From Gammaproteobacteria bacterium (GTDB lineage Bacteria; Pseudomonadota; Gammaproteobacteria; SZUA-229): DNA of 64,000 nucleotides. The stretch lies in NCBI GenBank assembly GCA_030148865.1, contig JASBSR010000031.1:1-64000 (forward strand). The letters are read 5' to 3'. A program made the translations under genes and the position numbers. Position 1 is the first letter of the stretch. Each line of letters opens with the position of its first letter. The notes beneath the pieces were generated by a model, which did no database searches, was not told the origin of the DNA, and saw only the letters and a program-made list of their open reading frames with translations. Positions 47,591 through 55,871 of this stretch are shown in pieces.

Positions 47591-48703
47591 ATGATAATCA
47601 AATTGACAGCTGCATTCATCAGCAGCCTGATCTCAGTCAATGCCATCGCAGCCACGCCGCTGGGATTACCGCCAGTACCCATTCCTGCAAACAACCCACA
47701 GAGTGCCGAGAAAATAAAACTGGGCGATAAACTCTATCATGATAAAACGCTGAGCGCAGATGGCAAAGTTAGTTGTTCGACTTGCCACGAAGAAAAAAAA
47801 GGTTTTACCGATAATCTACCCGTATCCAAAGGTATCGAAGGTAAGTCGGGTACTCGTAACGCACCCACAGTCATCAATGCCGCCTATTATACCAGCCAGT
47901 TCTGGGATGGCCGCGAACCTGATCTCGAAGGCCAGTCGAAAGGGCCGTTTATTAATCCGGTAGAAGGTGGCCTGGCCAGTCACCAGGTTCTACTGGATAA
48001 AATCAGGGCCAATAAAGACTACATCACCGCCTTTAAAAAAGTATTTGGTGTCACAAATAGCGCTATCACAATAGACCATGTGGCAAAATCGATTGCCAGT
48101 TTCGAGCGCACCATCATTGGTGGTAATTCTCCCTTTGACCATTATCAGTATGGCGGTGATGACAAAGCGCTCAATGCCGCGGAGAAAAGGGGCCTGGAAG
48201 TATTTCTTAATAAAGGTCGCTGTGTTTCCTGTCATCGCATAGAACAGACCCAGGCACTATTCACTGATAATCGATTCCATAATATTGGTATTGGCTTCAA
48301 AAAGATTCAGGCTAAAGAAAATCAGACAGCAGCGGCTTTAGTCAAGAAAAAACACAACACCAAACTGGATATGGATGCTGAAGTATTGACCAATAAGTAC
48401 GTTTCAGAGCTAGGTCGATTTGCAGTAACGGAAAATCTGACTCAGGTCGGTGCGTTTAAAACGCCTACACTACGTAATCTAAGTCTCACTGCACCGTATA
48501 TGCACGATGGTAGTTTAAAAACACTGGAAGATGTTGTCGACTTTTACAATAACGGCGGCCGGATAAAAGAAACAGACCCATTATCAGGGTTTCAAAGCGG
48601 CGGTATCAGGCCATTACACCTGGATGACAAACAGAAAAAAGATCTGGTGGCGTTTCTCAAAGCGCTCACGAGTCCCGAATATAAAAAAATGGCCGGAAAA
48701 TAG
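47591..48703 (+). CDS. Di-heme cytochrome c peroxidase (CcpA/MauG family)
   Basis: The 370-residue precursor has a signal peptide and two c-heme sites: VSCSTCHEEKKGFTD and CVSCHRIEQTQALF. It reduces peroxide in the periplasm with electrons from a small cytochrome. The distal segment TPTLRNLSLTAPYMHDGSLKTLEDVVDFYN is the family signature. Next to oxyR, with a GAGGGA ribosome site, and followed by phosphoesterase and cytochrome genes in the same direction. Confidence 0.93.
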   Translation: MIIKLTAAFISSLISVNAIAATPLGLPPVPIPANNPQSAEKIKLGDKLYHDKTLSADGKVSCSTCHEEKKGFTDNLPVSKGIEGKSGTRNAPTVINAAYYTSQFWDGREPDLEGQSKGPFINPVEGGLASHQVLLDKIRANKDYITAFKKVFGVTNSAITIDHVAKSIASFERTIIGGNSPFDHYQYGGDDKALNAAEKRGLEVFLNKGRCVSCHRIEQTQALFTDNRFHNIGIGFKKIQAKENQTAAALVKKKHNTKLDMDAEVLTNKYVSELGRFAVTENLTQVGAFKTPTLRNLSLTAPYMHDGSLKTLEDVVDFYNNGGRIKETDPLSGFQSGGIRPLHLDDKQKKDLVAFLKALTSPEYKKMAGK

Positions 48704-48715
48704 GAGAGACATTGC

Positions 48716-49786
48716 ATGAAACCATTTAACCGACGTGAATTTTTAAAACGCAGCGCTGTAGTCGCTGCCGGCACCTTGCCATTATCTCTGGTTGAAGTTG
48801 CTTTTGGTAAGAATAATGCACAAAATTTTACTTTTGCTTACATTTCAGATTCGCACATCACGCATATTAAGGGTAAAGAGTTCGTCAGAAACTGGGATCG
48901 TGGCCTGATGCGCGCTGTCGCTGAAACTAATTTACTGGACCCAAAACCCGATTTTGTTTTTTATGGTGGCGACATAGCGCAACTAGGAAAACCCGAAGAA
49001 ATTGATCACGGTCTGGAAATTCTTTCCGGACTCAGTGGCAAAACTCATTATGTGATGGGCGAACATGATTATTATAATGACCTCGGTGATTACTGGCAGA
49101 AGCAGCTGGGCGCGGATCATTACAGTTTTGATCACAAAGGAGTGCACTTCATCGTACTGAACAGTATCCTGACCTATGAGAAATGGATGTATCAGAAATG
49201 GGACAAGGGTATGGATCGGATGAAACAAATGGCACGATTAGATAACCCTCACGGCCAGCCATTTATGGTAGGTGATGCACAACGTGCCTGGCTGAAAAAA
49301 GATCTGGCCAAAATTGATAAAGACACACCGATAGTCGTGTTCTCGCATTCGCCATTACAAAAAATTTATAAAGGCTGGAATTTCTGGACCGAAGATGCTG
49401 AACAGGTGCAGGCGTTGTTGCAGGATTTCAACAAAGTTAGTGTTCTCTACGGTCATGTGCACCAGATCCAGTACAATCAGATCGGTAATATCAGTTTCAA
49501 CTCGGCCATGGCTACCGCCTGGCCATGGCCTTATCCTAAAGCCTACACCCAGGTGGCGAGCTACATGCCAAAACTGACTGTGGAAATGAATCGCGCTGAT
49601 CCATTTTTTGAGCGCGACGCTACCGGTTGGCAATTTATTAATATGGATACAGGTAATGCCGATTTGCATTATTTACTCCCTGATAATGCTAATCGTGTCG
49701 TGGCTTTCGACAAACAAGCAGGCCATCCGGCAGATACGCAGTTTCAGGATGTTTCAAAACGTATTCCACCACAAAGTCATTATTAG
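48716..49786 (+). CDS. Tat-exported metallophosphoesterase
   Basis: The 356-residue protein has a twin-arginine signal (NRREFLKRSAVVAAGTLPL). The calcineurin-like metal site is visible as YISDSHIT, FYGGDIAQ, GEHDYYND (usually GNHD), VFSHSPL and YGHVHQIQYN. Substrate unknown; families of this kind cleave phosphodiesters, nucleotides or lipids. It sits 12 bp after the peroxidase gene and 8 bp before a cytochrome gene, so it belongs to that operon. Confidence 0.9.
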   Translation: MKPFNRREFLKRSAVVAAGTLPLSLVEVAFGKNNAQNFTFAYISDSHITHIKGKEFVRNWDRGLMRAVAETNLLDPKPDFVFYGGDIAQLGKPEEIDHGLEILSGLSGKTHYVMGEHDYYNDLGDYWQKQLGADHYSFDHKGVHFIVLNSILTYEKWMYQKWDKGMDRMKQMARLDNPHGQPFMVGDAQRAWLKKDLAKIDKDTPIVVFSHSPLQKIYKGWNFWTEDAEQVQALLQDFNKVSVLYGHVHQIQYNQIGNISFNSAMATAWPWPYPKAYTQVASYMPKLTVEMNRADPFFERDATGWQFINMDTGNADLHYLLPDNANRVVAFDKQAGHPADTQFQDVSKRIPPQSHY

Positions 49787-49794
49787 GACGAGGC

Positions 49795-50211
49795 ATGCAC
49801 ACCATGAATACTAAAATCGCATTACTGACTCTCAATATACTAAGTGCACTGCTGATCACAGCACCCATCAAAGCCGACAACTTTAGTGAAAACGATGTTA
49901 TTCGCTGGCAGAATGAATATATGTCAGTCGTTACCGATGGCGAGAAGCTTTTTCACGGTGGGCTGAAGAGCAAGAACACAGTATCCTGTGATCAGTGTCA
50001 TCCAAATGCCAGCAATATCCATCCTGAAACTTACCCAAAGTTTCAACAGCAACTGGGCAAGGTGGCACTGCTCGGTGAAATGATTAACTGGTGCATCATG
50101 AACCCACTGGAAAGTGAACCCCTGGCTCTGAACAGCAAAGATATGGTAGCTCTGCAATCCTATATTCATTATGAACGCAGAGGCGTGCCATTGGCCCCAG
50201 GTAAACACTAG
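49795..50211 (+). CDS. Small monoheme c-type cytochrome
   Basis: The 138-residue exported protein has a signal peptide (ALLTLNILSALLITAPIKA) and one heme site CDQCH (CxxCH), followed by HPETYPKFQQQLGKVALLGEMINWCIMNPLESEPL, which resembles the C-terminal part of SoxA-like cytochromes. It ends an operon with peroxidase and phosphoesterase and may be their electron donor. The start at 49795 uses AGGA that overlaps the previous gene end. Confidence 0.85.
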   Translation: MHTMNTKIALLTLNILSALLITAPIKADNFSENDVIRWQNEYMSVVTDGEKLFHGGLKSKNTVSCDQCHPNASNIHPETYPKFQQQLGKVALLGEMINWCIMNPLESEPLALNSKDMVALQSYIHYERRGVPLAPGKH

Positions 50212-50243
50212 CTACTGGGCACAGCATAGATTATGGGTGAATT

Positions 50244-50268
50244 AAAAGCCGCAGGATGCGGCTTTTTT
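50244..50268 (+). terminator. Rho-independent terminator after the peroxidase operon
   Basis: AAAGCCGCA-GGA-TGCGGCTTT forms a strong 9-bp stem with a 3-base loop, followed by T residues (TTTTTTAT). Confidence 0.85.
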
Positions 50269-50324
50269 ATTTGTATGCCGCTAGCAACTGAAATTCATGT
50301 GTAAGGAATCGCCAATGGCTGCGA

Positions 50325-50333
50325 CTACCGTAT
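50325..50333 (+). promoter_or_regulatory. CTACCGTAT motif upstream of hvfA-like gene
   Basis: CTACCGTAT occurs here, about 97 bp before the hvfA-like start, and again at 51055-51063, 33 bp before the sigma factor gene. Each is preceded by TAAGGA, at different spacings (17 and 28 bp). It might be part of a promoter read by the ECF sigma factor; the evidence is only the repeated string. Confidence 0.25.
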
Positions 50334-50429
50334 ATGCTCGTTGAATAAGTCAGCCGCATACACTATTCCATTTAATTGCAAAATAGTTAAGTTTTTGAAA
50401 AGCAAACTAATTTTAAAGAGGGTAGCAAG

Positions 50430-50777
50430 ATGAAAACAAGTCACACATTTAAAAGCCTTTCTATCACAGCTGGCACCGCACTGGCACTTTGTGCCGTCAG
50501 CGGCACCGCACTGGCTGCTCACGCCAATCCGTTTGGCGTAACCGGACTGAAACAGGGATATCAGGTAGCCGTGGAGGACGGTAAATCTGCTGAAGGAAAA
50601 TGTGGCGAAAATATGACCAAAGCAGAAGAGGGTAAATGCGGTGGCAAAAAAGTTAAAGAAGGTTCCTGCGGCGATAGCAATACCAAAGCTAAAGAAGGCG
50701 CCTGTGGTGTTAGTAAAACTCAAGCAAAAGCTAAAGAAGGTAAATGCGGTGAAGGTAAGTGTGGCGCAAATAAATAG
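50430..50777 (+). CDS. HvfA-like RiPP metallophore precursor
   Basis: The 115-residue exported protein has a signal peptide ending ALAAHA. It continues NPFGVTGLKQGYQVA, the conserved start of mature HvfA proteins, then six EGxCG motifs (residues 55-59, 67-71, 77-81, 89-93, 103-107, 108-112) between Lys-rich linkers. In known systems the EGKCG cysteines are converted by an MNIO enzyme (HvfB, DUF692) with HvfC to oxazolone-thioamides that bind copper. Here no such enzymes follow; the next genes are an ECF sigma factor and its anti-sigma. A strong AAAGAGGG ribosome site precedes the ATG. Confidence 0.8.
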   Translation: MKTSHTFKSLSITAGTALALCAVSGTALAAHANPFGVTGLKQGYQVAVEDGKSAEGKCGENMTKAEEGKCGGKKVKEGSCGDSNTKAKEGACGVSKTQAKAKEGKCGEGKCGANK

Positions 50778-51095
50778 AAGGCAATTGGCGAAACAATACC
50801 AGGAATAGCACTTTTCCTGATGACCAGGGACGGCCTTAAGTATAGTAGTTTCAACACCTGATCTGAGATTATGAGGTATGCGACGTGATATACACCGACA
50901 TTATGATAAGCACTTTCGCTCGCTGTGGTTTACGGCATTTTTTACTGGTCGATCCCCAGTAGCAGCCGGTAACAGAACCCGATATCCGACCTGTACGATC
51001 AGATGGTGACTACTACACCTTAAGGATATAGCTTTATATTTTGCTCAATAAAGGCTACCGTATGCTAAGTCACTTTTATCATAAGGTCGTATTTA
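50778..51095. other. Intergenic region before the ECF sigma gene
   Basis: No clear gene. A 43-codon frame at 50878-51009 lacks a proper ribosome site. The region must hold the promoter of the sigma factor; a CTACCGTAT string lies at 51055-51063. Confidence 0.35.
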
Positions 51096-51701
51096 ATGGG
51101 GAAAAATACTGCGCACAGAGCTCAGGAGAGCTACCGATCTGAAGAAGTTAGTGCTGAGCAGATTGCTATGATGAGAGACGAAATGCTGCGTTTCAGCATT
51201 CTCCAGCTGCGCGATAGCGCGCTGGCTGAAGATGCAGTACATGAGGCTATTATTGCTGCGTTGAGCCTTGGCAAATATACCGGGCGTGGTAGCCTGAAAA
51301 GCTGGGTATATGCCATATTGCGCAACAAAATTATTGATGTCATACGCCAGCGTAGTCGGCACCCAGCCGAAATTTTTGTTGAAGATGATGACATGGGTCT
51401 TGATGATCAATTTAAAAAAGATGGCTCGTGGAAAAAAACACAAAAACCCGCTGACTGGGGGCATCCAGAAACTGTTCTGGCCAATGAGCAGTTCTGGCGT
51501 ATTTTTGCAACATGTCTTAATGACCTGCCAAAAAATACAGCGCGAGTGTTTATGATGCGGGAACATCTTGGCCTGGAACTTAAAGAGGTATGTAAAGAAC
51601 TCGATATTAGCGATAGTAATGCCTGGGTAATTATGCATCGTGCGCGTATGCAGTTGCGTAAATGTCTGGAGATGAATTACATGCAGGGGGAGTTACTCTA
51701 G
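51096..51701 (+). CDS. ECF-type RNA polymerase sigma factor
   Basis: The 201-residue protein has sigma region 2 (DSALAEDAVHEAIIAALSLGKYTGRGSLKSWVYAILRNKIIDVIR) and region 4 (LNDLPKNTARVFMMREHLGLELKEVCKELDISDSNAWVIMHRARMQLRKCLE). The anti-sigma gene begins at its stop codon, the normal pairing. Its neighbour is an HvfA-like metallophore gene, so a role in copper or thiol stress is likely by analogy with other ECF/MNIO loci. Confidence 0.9.
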   Translation: MGKNTAHRAQESYRSEEVSAEQIAMMRDEMLRFSILQLRDSALAEDAVHEAIIAALSLGKYTGRGSLKSWVYAILRNKIIDVIRQRSRHPAEIFVEDDDMGLDDQFKKDGSWKKTQKPADWGHPETVLANEQFWRIFATCLNDLPKNTARVFMMREHLGLELKEVCKELDISDSNAWVIMHRARMQLRKCLEMNYMQGELL

Positions 51702-51877
51702 TGATGAAATGTAAGCAGGCGACCCAGCTGATGTCACAATCACAGGATCGAGATCTGACTTTAAAAGAAAAAATTCAGTTGAAGCTTCATTTACTTATGT
51801 GTGACGGCTGTACACATTGCAACAGACAAATGAGCATTATTCGCGCAGCAGTAAAGGAACTTGGAGACCGTAAATAG
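51701..51877 (+). CDS. Zinc-binding anti-sigma factor (ZAS type)
   Basis: The 58-residue protein contains LKLHLLMCDGCTHC, the H-x3-C-x2-C zinc motif of ZAS anti-sigma factors. It is cytoplasmic with no membrane segment, so it is a soluble sensor. Translation starts at GTG 51701, which overlaps the sigma stop, or ATG 51704; GGGGGAG lies upstream. It should hold the sigma factor until a redox or metal signal releases it. Confidence 0.88.
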   Translation: MMKCKQATQLMSQSQDRDLTLKEKIQLKLHLLMCDGCTHCNRQMSIIRAAVKELGDRK

Positions 51878-52176
51878 CTATTGCACCATCTTGGCAGCTA
51901 TCAGCTGAGTAACACATAAACCCTAAGGAAAGGGAAAGTGTCTCCAGACAGAGAAGCAATGCCTGTGCAGCCATTTATTCTATTTAACATAATATACATT
52001 ATGCGCATAAAGTATTTTCTGGATCTATTCGGGGGCGCACCGTATACGTCCTGATTTAGCAGTTATTCAAGTGAGGTGATATAAATCAGGATTTCTTTGT
52101 CAGTAGTCAGGTATATTTAATATCGTCAGGTTCACAACTTTATGGCGTGGCTACTAACTGAGAAGACCCGGCTCGT

Positions 52177-53361
52177 ATGAAGAAAAAAATCATTATCGCT
52201 GGCAATGGCTTTGCCTCATTATTTTTTATTAGCTACTTTCTATCGCTACCGGTTTTTCCTTTTTTTGCGTTTTTTCTGCGGCGAATCTATGCTCGTTACG
52301 AAATCACTGTTATCGGCAACGGCCAGTTTATCTATTTCCCTGCGATACCCGAATTTATAACCGGGAAAAAAACCCGAAAAGGCATAACGCTGGATATCCG
52401 CCCGTATCTGTGGCGCAGAAACATACATTTTATTAACGATAGAATTGTGGATATTCAGAACAATGGCCGCACCGTGCTGACCACGCAAGGTCGCTATAGC
52501 AATGACGCCCTGTTTATTGGCACCGGCCCGGGATTTATGCTGGATGATATTCCCGGTACCCGCGAACACACCTTTTCACCCTGTGGTGGACCCGATGACA
52601 TGGAAGCTTTTATGCACAAACTAGAAAGCATGCAGGCAGGTATTGTCTATGTGGGGTTCAAACTCAATCGGCGCGATGGTTTTGTCGCTGGCCGTGGTGG
52701 TCAAATGTATGAATGTGCCTGCCTGCTCGACTATGCTCTGAAAGACAAAGGCCTGCGTGATAAATTCGAGATCCATCTATTTTCACCCAATATCGAACCG
52801 GGTGAAACCGGAGCAATTACCAACAGACTACAGGAGCGCGGTATCATTCTCGACTATGGTTACGAGCCGACTGCATTTGTTGAAGGTGGTATGCTCGATG
52901 CCGATGGAACCTTCAGACAGGCCGATCTGGTTCTCTACACACCCGGTATTACTGCCTCAGGGTGGGTGCAACAATCCTGTTTACCGATCTCCACTGGCGG
53001 CCATATCGACGTCGACAAATTTGGCCAGGTAAAAGGTCTGGACAATGTATTCGCTGCCGGCGACTGTAGCAACCATGAAAACCCGCCGCCCTGGGTACCC
53101 CACCAGGCGCATATGGCACAACTGCGCTCCGAGGCAGCAGCAAAAAACATGCGCGCCGTCCTGTCTGGCGGCGAACCGTCACACACCTATCGCTTCGAGC
53201 TGTCCTGTATCATGAATATGGAGAATGATGCCCTGTGGCTGCATGCCGCCAGCGATGACAAGCCGCCTTTCTGGAATATTTTTCCACGGCACTCACGCAA
53301 GCTTATCACTGTAAAGAACCTGTTCGAATCACTGTATCTATTTTATTTACGTTATTTGTAA
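52177..53361 (+). CDS. SQR/FCSD-like FAD-dependent oxidoreductase
   Basis: The 394-residue flavoprotein has the FAD loop IAGNGFASLFF, GTGPG (116-119), the SQR-like QMYECACLLDYALKDKGLRDKFEIHLF (176-202) and the second FAD motif VFAAGDCSNHENPPPWVPHQ (291-310). No NAD-binding GxGxxG is evident, so quinone-linked substrate oxidation fits better than NADH dehydrogenase. Cysteines at 136, 180, 182, 268 and 297 could form a reactive pair. A hydrophobic insertion (SLPVFPFFAFFLRR, 23-36) just after the FAD loop is unusual. It lies 86 bp before the complex-I-like operon, to which it may feed electrons. The 299-bp gap before it shows no gene. Confidence 0.72.
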   Translation: MKKKIIIAGNGFASLFFISYFLSLPVFPFFAFFLRRIYARYEITVIGNGQFIYFPAIPEFITGKKTRKGITLDIRPYLWRRNIHFINDRIVDIQNNGRTVLTTQGRYSNDALFIGTGPGFMLDDIPGTREHTFSPCGGPDDMEAFMHKLESMQAGIVYVGFKLNRRDGFVAGRGGQMYECACLLDYALKDKGLRDKFEIHLFSPNIEPGETGAITNRLQERGIILDYGYEPTAFVEGGMLDADGTFRQADLVLYTPGITASGWVQQSCLPISTGGHIDVDKFGQVKGLDNVFAAGDCSNHENPPPWVPHQAHMAQLRSEAAAKNMRAVLSGGEPSHTYRFELSCIMNMENDALWLHAASDDKPPFWNIFPRHSRKLITVKNLFESLYLFYLRYL

Positions 53362-53447
53362 ATAACGACTGGAACTAAGGCCAGCATCTTGATAAAACAT
53401 TTATCTCGAACTGCCTGCGACATCAAACTGATAATGAGATATTCACT

Positions 53448-53810
53448 ATGAGCTCGCTGCAACAATATGGACTGCTACTTGGTATTACGATCGGTACCGT
53501 CGGTTTTGTGCTAAGTCTATTCGCACTTGCCCGCACCTTCGGTAAAGCACGCCGGGAACCGGGCAAAGATGTTCCCGCCACCGCCGGCCAATTGTCACGC
53601 GATCCGGTTTGGGTGCGTTATCATGCACGCTATTACGGTTATGCGTTATTGTTTCTAGCCTTCGATATGGAAATGGCTTTTATGTATCCCTGGGCCGTGG
53701 TGTACAAACAGGTCGGGCTGGTTGCCCTGCTCGACATGGGCGTCTTTCTGGCAATTTTATTTCTGGGTTTGCTGTATGGTTGGAGTCAGGGTGCGTTACG
53801 GAGGCAGTAA
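53448..53810 (+). CDS. nuoA: Complex-I-like subunit A (NuoA family)
   Basis: The 120-residue protein has three helices and the NuoA core VRYHARYYGYALLFLAFDMEMAFMYPWAVVY, with the acidic D-x-E pair of the second helix. In complex I this subunit helps form the quinone chamber. First gene of the A-B-D-H-J-K-L-M-N cluster; the following gene begins at the next base, with GGAGG before it. Confidence 0.9.
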   Translation: MSSLQQYGLLLGITIGTVGFVLSLFALARTFGKARREPGKDVPATAGQLSRDPVWVRYHARYYGYALLFLAFDMEMAFMYPWAVVYKQVGLVALLDMGVFLAILFLGLLYGWSQGALRRQ

Positions 53811-54641
53811 ATGATCACCGGTGCCAGTCAGGGAACACTTTCTGGATTGCGTCGACTGGTGGCTGCGGCCATGGCGCGTGATCTCTGTGTTTTTATTATT
53901 CCAGGGCCCGACATAAGCCGCGCCCACGGACTGGATGTCGAAGCGGCAGGCATGCGACCCGTCACCAGCCCACGCCACGCCAGTGTGCTGCTGGTGGTCG
54001 GCCCGCTGTCTCCGGCACTGCGCGATGCCGCCGCAACCATCTACGCTCAGATGGTACGTCCACGCGCTTTACTGGCGCTGGGCACGAACCAGCTGTCGCC
54101 CTTACCGCCCGCAGATGTCAGCATCGAGCTGTCACAGCAAGCACTGATTGCAGGCGTTCACCGGTTGCGCACCGCATTTACCGAGGCGGCTTTTTGTCCA
54201 GAGATAGCAGACTTCGACGCACCGATGCTGCAGATTCGTATTGAATACACCTGTCCCATGCACCCGGAAGTGGTACAGAACGAACCTGGCTCCTGCCCCA
54301 AATGTGGCATGACACTGATGCCGCACGAGGCGCAGGCCAGCACCGCGCACGCACATACGGATAAATCCGATAAACCCGATAGAGGCTCTGATATGAATCA
54401 TGACACTCCAGTCGAATACACCTGCCCGATGCACCCGGAAGTGGTACAGCACGAACCCGGTTCCTGTCCCAAATGCGGCATGTTTCTGGAACCCCGAGAA
54501 ACGTCAGCTGATTCAGGCCATGAACATCAGCCCAAGCCACAAACGGCTGCGGCCGAATACACCTGCCCGATGCACCCGGAAGTGGTACAGCACGAACCCG
54601 GTTCCTGCCCCAAATGCGGCATGTTTCTGGTACCCCGTTAA
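53811..54641 (+). CDS. NuoB-like protein without cluster cysteines, fused to three HMBD metal-binding repeats
   Basis: Residues 1-140 align with NuoB/Hyc[42 protein letters not shown] matches the family core. The N2-cluster cysteines are missing: SCNGCE of relatives reads GPDISRAHG and GDCA reads GTNQ, leaving only C26 and C129. Three heavy-metal-binding domains (YTCPMHPEV...PGSCPKCGM) follow at 145-172, 202-229 and 249-276, with His- and Met-rich linkers. The gene ends in TAA; the next gene starts at the next codon in the same frame. Probably a structural subunit with a metal-binding tail. Confidence 0.82.
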   Translation: MITGASQGTLSGLRRLVAAAMARDLCVFIIPGPDISRAHGLDVEAAGMRPVTSPRHASVLLVVGPLSPALRDAAATIYAQMVRPRALLALGTNQLSPLPPADVSIELSQQALIAGVHRLRTAFTEAAFCPEIADFDAPMLQIRIEYTCPMHPEVVQNEPGSCPKCGMTLMPHEAQASTAHAHTDKSDKPDRGSDMNHDTPVEYTCPMHPEVVQHEPGSCPKCGMFLEPRETSADSGHEHQPKPQTAAAEYTCPMHPEVVQHEPGSCPKCGMFLVPR

Positions 54642-54779
54642 ATGCCGGCTGAAACCAGCCATACACCTCACCACATGAGCCACACTGCCCCGGTCGAATA
54701 CACCTGCCCGATGCACCCGGAAGTGGTACAGCACAAACCCGGCTCCTGTCCCAAATGCGGCATGTTTCTGGAACCCCGT
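54243..54779 (+). repeat. Four near-identical HMBD repeats across two genes
   Basis: Copies lie at about 54243-54327, 54411-54496, 54555-54637 and 54695-54779. Copies 2 and 3 differ at very few bases and copies 1 and 4 at a handful. Each encodes [12 protein letters not shown]...PGSCPKCGM. The near identity at DNA level shows recent duplication or gene conversion. Three are in the B-like gene and one in the D-like gene. Confidence 0.9.
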
Positions 54780-55871
54780 GAGGTGTCAGCCGATTCCCGG
54801 CCCGATGAACATGCCGGCATGGATCACAGCGCTATGAATCATGACGATATGGCGTTTATGTCGATGATCGATGTCACCAAAGACCTGCCGCGCAGCAATG
54901 ATGGTCTGCCGATGGACTGGATCGATGTGCCTTTCGGGCCATTTTTTCCAGGTTTGCCTAGTGCTTTGCTACTAATCCTGACGCTCGACGGTGACACGGT
55001 TGCCGGGGCCCGCGCACAAACGCTGGCAGAAAATACCGCGCTACTGCCAGACTCGGCGGCGATGGACGCTGAGCATTTTGTTGAGCGGCTGGCGAAACTG
55101 GATCCGCTGGCACCACTGGCTTACCGACTTCTTGCCCGACGCGCGATTGAGAATGCTGCCGGGGTCGAAATCGCCCCCACCACCGCCCGTGGGCGCATCG
55201 GTGCCCTGGAACGGGAACGCATCGCCAGTCATCTGGGCTGGTTGGCACTGTTCGCCCAGCAAACCGGTTTTGACTGGCTGTTACAGCGCGCGACAGCACT
55301 GCAACTGCACTCTCAACAGGCTAACCGACAGCAAATGCTGGCGCTCAAACCCGAGATAGACAGATTAAAAAAACGTCTGCAGCGAACCCCCCTGCTGAAA
55401 TCACGCAGCGTCGGCCTCGGTCAGCTGTTACCCGACGATAAATTGCGCGGCCCGGTGGCACGCGCTGCGGGCATCACTGACGATGCCCGCAGCACTGACC
55501 CCGCCTATATCGCACTGGGTTTCAAAACCAGCCAGCGTAACACCAGCGATATCCTGGCTCGCCTGCAGGTTCACCTCGACGAGATTAGTCACAGCCTGGT
55601 ACTCATCGAGGCCGCAGGCAGTATCGACACGCTTCCCTTGCCCGTGGTGGCTGACGCCTCTGGCGACGGTGAGGCGGTCGTCGAGACACCCCGGGGCAGT
55701 GCCCGGCTACAGCTGAGATTAGACCAAGGCCGGGTAATTTCGGCGCAACTGGATACCCCCTCGACGCAGCACCTCAGCCTGATCAACGCCCTGACCGAGC
55801 AACAGGCACTCGGTGATGCTCTGCTGGCAGTCGGTTCTCTGGATCTGTCACCCTGGGAAATACGGCAATGA
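54642..55871 (+). CDS. HMBD domain fused to a NuoD/HycE-like subunit without metal ligands
   Basis: Residues 19-46 are an HMBD repeat, 51-75 a Met/His-rich linker ([11 protein letters not shown]), and 84-409 a NuoD/hydrogenase-large-subunit fold: [57 protein letters not shown]. NuoD's quinone-site GPQHPxxHG lacks both His residues here, and the domain contains no Cys, so no NiFe or FeS ligand. No ribosome site precedes the ATG, which sits directly after the TAA of the previous gene; expression may depend on readthrough or reinitiation. Confidence 0.8.
   Translation: MPAETSHTPHHMSHTAPVEYTCPMHPEVVQHKPGSCPKCGMFLEPREVSADSRPDEHAGMDHSAMNHDDMAFMSMIDVTKDLPRSNDGLPMDWIDVPFGPFFPGLPSALLLILTLDGDTVAGARAQTLAENTALLPDSAAMDAEHFVERLAKLDPLAPLAYRLLARRAIENAAGVEIAPTTARGRIGALERERIASHLGWLALFAQQTGFDWLLQRATALQLHSQQANRQQMLALKPEIDRLKKRLQRTPLLKSRSVGLGQLLPDDKLRGPVARAAGITDDARSTDPAYIALGFKTSQRNTSDILARLQVHLDEISHSLVLIEAAGSIDTLPLPVVADASGDGEAVVETPRGSARLQLRLDQGRVISAQLDTPSTQHLSLINALTEQQALGDALLAVGSLDLSPWEIRQ

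Noticed and set aside
50878-51009. 43-codon frame before the ECF sigma gene
   Set aside because: AGG sits only one base from the ATG, so there is no proper ribosome site, and the product resembles nothing known.
52177-53361. Type II NADH dehydrogenase
   Set aside because: The central region lacks the GxGxxG NADH-binding loop and instead has the SQR-like YECACLLDYALKDKGLRD segment.
54132-54734. Minus-strand frames with repeated [12 protein letters not shown] blocks
   Set aside because: They are the reverse reading of the HMBD DNA repeats; repetition alone makes them look protein-like.
53811-55871. HMBD genes as a CusB/CopA-type copper efflux system
   Set aside because: No membrane fusion, P-type ATPase or RND features; the non-HMBD parts align with NuoB and NuoD folds and sit inside a nuo-like operon.
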